Below are positions 37,496-42,687 of a stretch of 42,687 nucleotides of DNA, piece after piece. Positions within the stretch are counted from its first letter, which is position 1. Every line of letters starts with the position of its first letter. This stretch comes from Nemertoderma westbladi. Lineage: Eukaryota > Xenacoelomorpha > Nemertodermatida > Nemertodermatidae. Made by a program: the position numbers and the translations under genes. Location of the stretch: positions 1 through 42,687 of the forward strand of contig JAUCBJ010005421.1 in assembly GCA_032718475.1 (NCBI GenBank). Reading direction: 5' to 3'. Below the pieces are notes generated by a model. That model searched no databases. It was not told the DNA's origin and worked only from the letters and a program-made list of their open reading frames with translations.

Positions 37496-38160
37496 CTATT
37501 TACCTGTAGGATCATTACTATGTTTAATGAAAATATTAGTGTCACCTAGGTAATCTTCAACTGCACTTACGTAATTATCCTTACTGGTTAGAACAAAGCG
37601 TTTTGAGCCCTTATCCTGTATCCTAAGAATGGTTCCTTGTTCATCGTCCTTTATTGCCCGCTTCAGTTCCCTAAGAGCCTCCCTTTCTCCTGAAGAGAGA
37701 TTGTCTTCCACGTATTTCATGTTCTCATCACTAAACGTTTCAGTATATATATTTGTTAAAAATTGCTCCAGCGTACTATTTCCGGATGGTTTAGTAAAAT
37801 GTTTACTTACCTCCCATGGCTGTTTTGGTTTGCATCTCGATTCGTTGTTATCGTCATCATCCTGAGTAGTATTCAATGATTCTTTTTCAGTATTTACATC
37901 GACTCCTTTTATTACCTGGTTGTATTTGTCACGTAATCTAGTTGCAAAGTCATTGAAGTCCAGATGTGCTTGATACAAATCAACAGTCATTGGTGTGGGG
38001 CAAAATGAAGGTCCCAATCGAAGTAGCGTTTTTTGATTGTCAGATAGGGACAAGCCATCTGCTACTAACGGATCAAATACTCTTGGGTCACAAATATTGT
38101 TTCTTATACCGTCCTCTATTTTTATAAATAATTTCGGCTTAGACGTATTTAATCCAGATT
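37496..38160 (-). pseudogene. PLE 1 N-terminal part
   Basis: Open from about 38150 (GIRNNICDPRVFDP, LSLSDNQKTLLRLGPSFCPT, typical PLE start), through an acidic linker (TTQDDDDNNES) to LRELKRAIKDDEQGTILRIQ, DKGSKRFVLTSKDNY, where 'lr..Dkg...vi.d..dY' is the PLE N-terminal RT motif. It ends at an in-frame TAG directly followed, same frame, by the RT core, so one substitution separates the two parts. Confidence 0.8.
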
Positions 38161-38355
38161 AGAGAACTCATTATGTAGACTAATGTACTGTAGAAGCTTA
38201 TTTCATGGAAACTGTAATGAATTAGCTATTTATTTATTTAATTATTTAAATCACTTGAAAAAGAAATATTATATTATTTCGAAAGCTTGTGTAATTTCTT
38301 ATAATTTTTATTTAACGTGGTTGATCTTGGTTTCCTTACAATTATATTTATATAT
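38128..38355 (+). repeat. Inverted copy of the PLE 1 3' end at its 5' side
   Basis: Matches 35525-35753 in reverse with few differences and includes the end-of-ORF codons. Inverted terminal fragments at the 5' side are a known outcome of Penelope-like insertion. Confidence 0.8.
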
Positions 38356-38374
38356 ATATATATATATATATACT

Positions 38375-38399
38375 ACTCTGGCGGGCGTAGGTATACTAC
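38375..38399. repeat. LINE 5' end fragment plus LINE target duplication
   Basis: 38375-38389 is the PLE 1 duplication and also the 5' terminus of the LINE; 38390-38399 is GGTATACTAC, the LINE target duplication, after which the satellite resumes. Confidence 0.7.
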
Positions 38400-39600
38400 A
38401 CCATAGACAGCGTGTTTGGGGAGGAGCTAGAACCAGTCTGCATTTCTCCAGTCTACCGCTAGTGGGCCAAATTTCTGAAAGTGTAAACGTTATCCCATTT
38501 CGTTATTAATAATGCTTTTAGGCTGACACTTGGCAGAGGTCTTCTTCACCGCAGACTGCGTGTTTGTGGATGACTCTGACCAATCTTCAAGTCCTCTGTA
38601 GGCCGCTAGGGGGCGCAGTGTCTGAAAGTGAAAACCCTCTCCCATTTTGATGTTTATAATGCTTTTAGGCTGATACTTGGCAGAGGTCTACTACACCATA
38701 GACTGCGTGTTTGTGGAGAACTCTGACCAATCTGCATTTCATCTGTCTGACGATAGGGGGCGCAATGTCTGAAAGTGAAAACCTTCACCCAATTCGTTGT
38801 TTATAATGCTTTTTGCTGATACTTGGCAGAGGTCTACATTATACTACACCATAGACTGCGTCGTTGGGGAGGAGCTAGAACCAGTCTGCATTTCTCCAGT
38901 CTACCGCTAGGGGGCCAAATTTCTGAAAGTGTAAACGTTATCCCATTTCGTTATTAATAATGCTTTTAGGCTGACACTTGGCAGAGGTCTTCTTCACCGC
39001 AGACTGCGTGTTTGTGGATGACTCTGACCAATCTTCAAGTCCTCTGTAGGCCGCTAGGGGGCGCAGTGTCTGAAAGTGAAAACCTTCTCCCATTTTGATG
39101 TTTATAATGCTTTTAGGCTGCTACTTGGCAGAGGTCTTCTACACCATAGACTGCGTGTTTGTGGATAACTTTGACCAATCTGCAATTCCCCTGTCTGCCG
39201 CTAGATGGTGAAATGACTGAAATGAAAACCTTCTTCCGTTTCGTTGTTTTGAATGCTTTTTTGGTTTTACTTGGGACAGGTATACTAACTACACCTTAGG
39301 CTGTGTGTTTGCGTTTGGGGAGGACGCTAACCAGTCTGCAGTTCTCCAGTCTACTGCTAGGGTGCGAAATGTCTGAAAAGTGAAAACATTCTCACATTTA
39401 TTTATTAAAAATGCTTTTAGGCTGATACTTGGCAGAGGTCTACTGTACTACATCATAGGCTGCGTCTCTGGGAAGGACGTTGACCAGTGCAGTTCTCCAG
39501 TCCACCACTAGCGGACGAATTGTCTGAAAGTAAAATCCTTCTTCCATTTAAATTCTTTAGAGTTGATTCTTTGCAGCGATCTAAAAGTACCTACTAAACT
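38390..39600 (+). repeat. Satellite array, ~150-bp unit, about eight copies
   Basis: Each unit contains ACACCATAGACTGCGTGTTT, GACCAATCTGCA, CCGCTAGGGGGCG, TGTCTGAAAGTGAAAACC, TTATAATGCTTTTAGGCTG and ACTTGGCAGAGGTCT. Units near 38395-38690 and 38840-39130 are nearly identical pairs, a dimeric higher-order repeat. Units after 39180 are more diverged. Confidence 0.85.
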
Positions 39601-40249
39601 AAATAAACTACAGGCATTGTTTACGATGATGGTATCCACCTGCAGTTCTACAGTTTAACCTTCTTCCATATTTTTACTTATTTTTCAAATAAACGATATT
39701 CTAGAATTATTGCACTACAAGATAGAGAGAGCTATCGAAAACTAATAATAAAAAATGAAATTTTCAGTGATGGATCATATAAGTTGTCACCTTTTGAATT
39801 CTTAAAATGTTATTATATATACATATATATACTGTATATAATGTAACATGCCCCCGTAAGTCAGTATGTAGCCATTAATTGCCAACATACATGACACACA
39901 TACACCATACAATATTCTGGAATGTATCGTAATTATAATACATTATTGGTCTTTTTTTTATTGCAATGAATATTTTTTCAAATTAACAACAATGGTTATT
40001 TTGACTTATTTATTTTTATAATTCAATTATTGCTTTATTTGTTTGTGTAATTTTATTTTTTTCTTAGATATAAATAATTTACGACGGGACTTTTTTTACA
40101 ATGGTTGACATATTAAACATTAATATAATTATTTGGCATATTAAAAATTCGTATTGTTCTGTTATACGGCGATGAGTTTTGTGTGATATATTTTTGTGCA
40201 GAAGTTTAGATGCACTTCGGATGGCGACGATTTGATTCTGAGCTAGATA
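39601..40249. other. AT-rich non-coding DNA
   Basis: No gene or clear repeat. A TATATA run lies near 39820-39840. Confidence 0.4.
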
Positions 40250-40610
40250 ATACAGTACTATTATAACTCTAGGGATAAAATCTTGGGATAGGAGTAGCGC
40301 CCACCCCTACCCTCGGTCTAGCAGCTATCGAAAGAGGAGCCTTTGGGTCGCCTCCGGCTTCGGCCGACTGTTTGCTGTTTGCTTGATTATAACTTTCAGC
40401 CAGTGGCTCATGTAAAGGATAGACCTGGAAATACAAGCTGATACCTTGTATGTCCGCAATTTACGTCCTCATGTCCTTCCATTTGGCAATACCATAATCT
40501 GCTGCCTTTATGCTAAATCCTACTGTACTTGGCCGCCTTTAACCACTGGTTACAATGAAAGGGTAGTGTATATCTCAGGATATATAACACTGACTGACTG
40601 ACTGACTGAT
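40250..40610 (+). repeat. SINE/LINE-tail-like sequence ending in (ACTG)n
   Basis: A GC-richer island (GTAGCGCCCACCCCTACC, GCCTCCGGCTTCGGCCGAC hairpin) in AT-rich DNA ends with CAGGATATATAACACTGACTG and five ACTG units (40590-40608). A microsatellite tail on an isolated GC-rich block is typical of a retroposed short element. No Pol III boxes are convincing and no second copy is in the window. Confidence 0.35.
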
Positions 40611-42687
40611 AATTACCCAGGTTCAGGCACTTCCAGCCGGGCGATTTTGTTGAAATTTTACAAGTAAATTGCTTTGGTGGTTCATAATCGCGTTACAAAA
40701 TATCAGATCGATTCTATGTGTGGTATTCGATATATTTAGTTTTTTGAAATTATTTTGTCGCGAAATTAAAATCAATGGTAAAGTAAAAACTCCTGCCTGA
40801 GCTGCTGCAGCAGCTAGCTGTGTAGGAATGGTTGAGTGCCGGGCTGCCTGAGATAGAATTCCATCAAGGCAGAATTTCTTGACTACACCCCTCCTGCTGC
40901 TGGCTGCTGGCTGAGTCTACACATCCTTTATCAGCTCTCAGGGATAGACAGAAAATAGTTGAGTTGTCAATAAACAAAATAAAATAAAACATTCCACTGC
41001 AGTAGGATTTTATTATTATTCCACGAATCATTGGGCTGATTATTATTTTGTATAGGATATATGTACTGTAGAATGTTCTTAAAATTAAAATGATATTCTT
41101 ATTTTTTTTATTACATACCATTAGCATCATTTTTTAGCTGAAGCATTAATAGTGTAAATCAATTTAATTATATTTTAATACCATTACTACATTGGCATAA
41201 TGTAAGATAAGTTTTAACATTTCTTACAAATAGTGGTGCGAGCATAAAACTCAAATCACGCAAATTTAAAAGAACCGGGTGTGTTGTCATAGCAAAGTTT
41301 CATTTTTTATTATGTGGGACGAGCCACAAAGTCAGCCAGCCTCACACCTTACAGTTTTGACAATTGTGTAGTTTACTAACAGCTGACTGACAAGGTTTAT
41401 TTGTAAAAGTCTTGGCTAGGATTCTTCCCCCGGGTTCCTTCCAGCCAGCTTGCTGGCTTTTTTCTAGTTAAGTAAACCAAATAAATTAAACAGTCCAACT
41501 AGTAACGGTTAGAACGACAATCGTATATTAGTAATAAAGAATCAGTCGATTACAATTAAAGATTTAATATAATAACTTCTATGTAATGTATCCGCGACAA
41601 CATTTGATGAACTGGATACATGTTGTAAAACACAATTAAATTCTGAGATTAACGATATCAATCTGGTTTGTTTGAGGGCTAGGGTCTTTTCATTTTCAAA
41701 CTGATTCCTCATGGCTTGAGAAATGCGGCCACTATGGAATCATACTGTCCTGGTAGAGGTACAGCCATTCAGCCGCAATAGTCGATAACATACAATAATG
41801 GTCTCTAGATGTTTTTTCCCTCGACTAGAAAGAATGTTAATTTAAATGTCTGTTCACAAATTTTAAAATCACAATTCAAATTGCCCCTAACTCATCAGCA
41901 AAGTATTAAAGAAGGGTCTTGGCTTGAATTGATCGAAATGTGGAGCCAGTAGAGGGTGTTCGGGTTCAGCCGAATTTTATCATAGTGCAGGAATTTATAG
42001 TTTGATTTCATACTTACCTCAATAATAACTAACTAATTAGCTCGATATTTAACTAACCAGTAGTGGCCCTTTTCTTCACTTCTAGATCTTCTGAAATATC
42101 GTCGTTAGCAGCACTTGCAGCTGCAAATCGATTGACTTGTAGTGCCAACAATAATAGGCATAATAATGCCTTCGCCATATCAGGGACTGCCTGCCATAAG
42201 GCTAAGTACCCTGAATGGGATATAGGCCTACCGGGTAAAATAACCCAGAAGTTGGAACCACCAAGTCGAATAATTAAATTAAATGTAACGGCATTACCTT
42301 ACAATTTGTATAATATTGTATCCGTGTTGTACAACATTATACTCCATGCGAAGTAACAGAACCTGTACTAATAAGCTTATGGATTTTTTCACATATGTGG
42401 AATGATGATGAACATGTAGAGTATAATATAACTTAATCCTCTCTCCACAAGCGATCCATATTCATCTGTAATACCCATTCCTTGTATACAAGAGTAAAAT
42501 CCCTTTATTACAATGTATTTAGCTACACTAACATATAACTCTTATAGAAATAGGGGGATTATAATATTCACTGACCTCTCTGTTGCATGACATTCGATTT
42601 TTAAGCATCTCATAACTCACATTGTTAGTAACAATGTAGTTTATGAGATAGCCGACATAAGATAATAACTAAATTATGGTCAGAAAG
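40611..42687. other. Non-coding to window end
   Basis: Mostly AT-rich. A CAGCAGC-rich spot is at 40800-40920. A 97-codon frame at 42063-42356 (Ser/Ala-rich start) has no motif and is not called as a gene. Confidence 0.4.
41443..41458. repeat. Perfect 16-bp hairpin, copy B
   Basis: AGCCAGCTTGCTGGCT followed by TTTTTCTAG; reverse complement of the 2201 hairpin with its CTAGAA flank. Confidence 0.5.

Larger units (their letters stand above)
35416..38374 (-). mobile_element. PLE 1: Penelope-like element with endonuclease, inserted in the LINE
   Basis: The element is bordered by AT/TA microsatellite-like sequence and the 15-bp duplication. It carries an almost complete RT-endonuclease frame with one stop and one frameshift, and inverted copies of its 3' end at both sides (35525-35753, 38128-38355). 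It is a different family from PLE 2. Confidence 0.75.

Noticed and set aside
42063-42356. 97-codon frame near the window end
   Set aside because: No motif or splice/promoter support, and the composition is like the surrounding non-coding DNA.

Overview
This is a window of an animal nuclear genome, most likely an aquatic invertebrate. It is AT-rich, has spliced reading frames with consensus GT-AG borders, and is crowded with mobile elements: BEL/Pao, a probable Gypsy gag, an EnSpm/CACTA-like transposase, an RTE-like LINE, two different Penelope-like elements (PLEs), TTAA-target elements resembling piggyBac MITEs, a tyrosine-recombinase gene, tandem satellites and possible tRNA-derived SINEs. 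I see no conserved single-copy host gene, no bacterial-type operon and no rRNA. The species cannot be read from the sequence.

Layout. 1-508 BEL/Pao fragment; 536-1461 degraded DUF4218-type transposase; 2.2-3.9 kb AT-rich DNA with foldback repeats; 3.9-4.3 kb gag-like fragment (minus). 4.7-7.0 kb is a nest of TTAA elements: two related copies lie back to back in an older one and form a hairpin of about 1.1 kb. 7.0-8.3 kb holds a duplicated 208-bp unit and a minisatellite. 9.3-15.5 kb (minus) is a multi-exon tyrosine recombinase gene whose long exon is broken by two TTAA elements; removing each with one TTAA restores the frame exactly (616+665+421 = 1702 nt, agreeing with the phase-1 splice donor). 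15.6-17.5 kb is tandem repeats. 18.3-18.95 kb is a BEL/Pao integrase C-terminus.

The most unusual part is 19.3-29.1 kb. It carries two long, CpG-rich plus-strand reading frames: a 1219-codon frame with a DEDD-type 3'-5' exonuclease-like domain followed by three CCHC zinc knuckles, and a 627-codon frame with a long Ala/Gln/Glu-rich coiled coil. A 20-bp near-palindrome (GGAAGGCTYGCGAGCCTACC) occurs six times here, always in the same orientation. Three copies lie inside the two frames, each read in a different frame. The two ORFs look like parts of one large, incompletely understood element. Between them lie a LINE 3' fragment, a tRNA-like sequence, and an LTR-like promoter with CCAAT boxes, a TATA box and a possible primer-binding site.

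29.1-31.9 kb (minus) is a PLE fragment with an N-terminal domain, a proline-rich linker carried on a 372-bp direct repeat, and a reverse transcriptase cut off in mid-domain where it meets the 627-codon ORF. 31.9-39.6 kb is a three-level nest: a roughly 150-bp satellite is interrupted by a roughly 3.4-kb RTE-like LINE (target duplication GGTATACTAC), whose 5' end is interrupted by a PLE with reverse transcriptase and GIY-YIG endonuclease, flanked by an inverted copy of its own 3' end. 39.6-42.7 kb is AT-rich DNA without a convincing gene.
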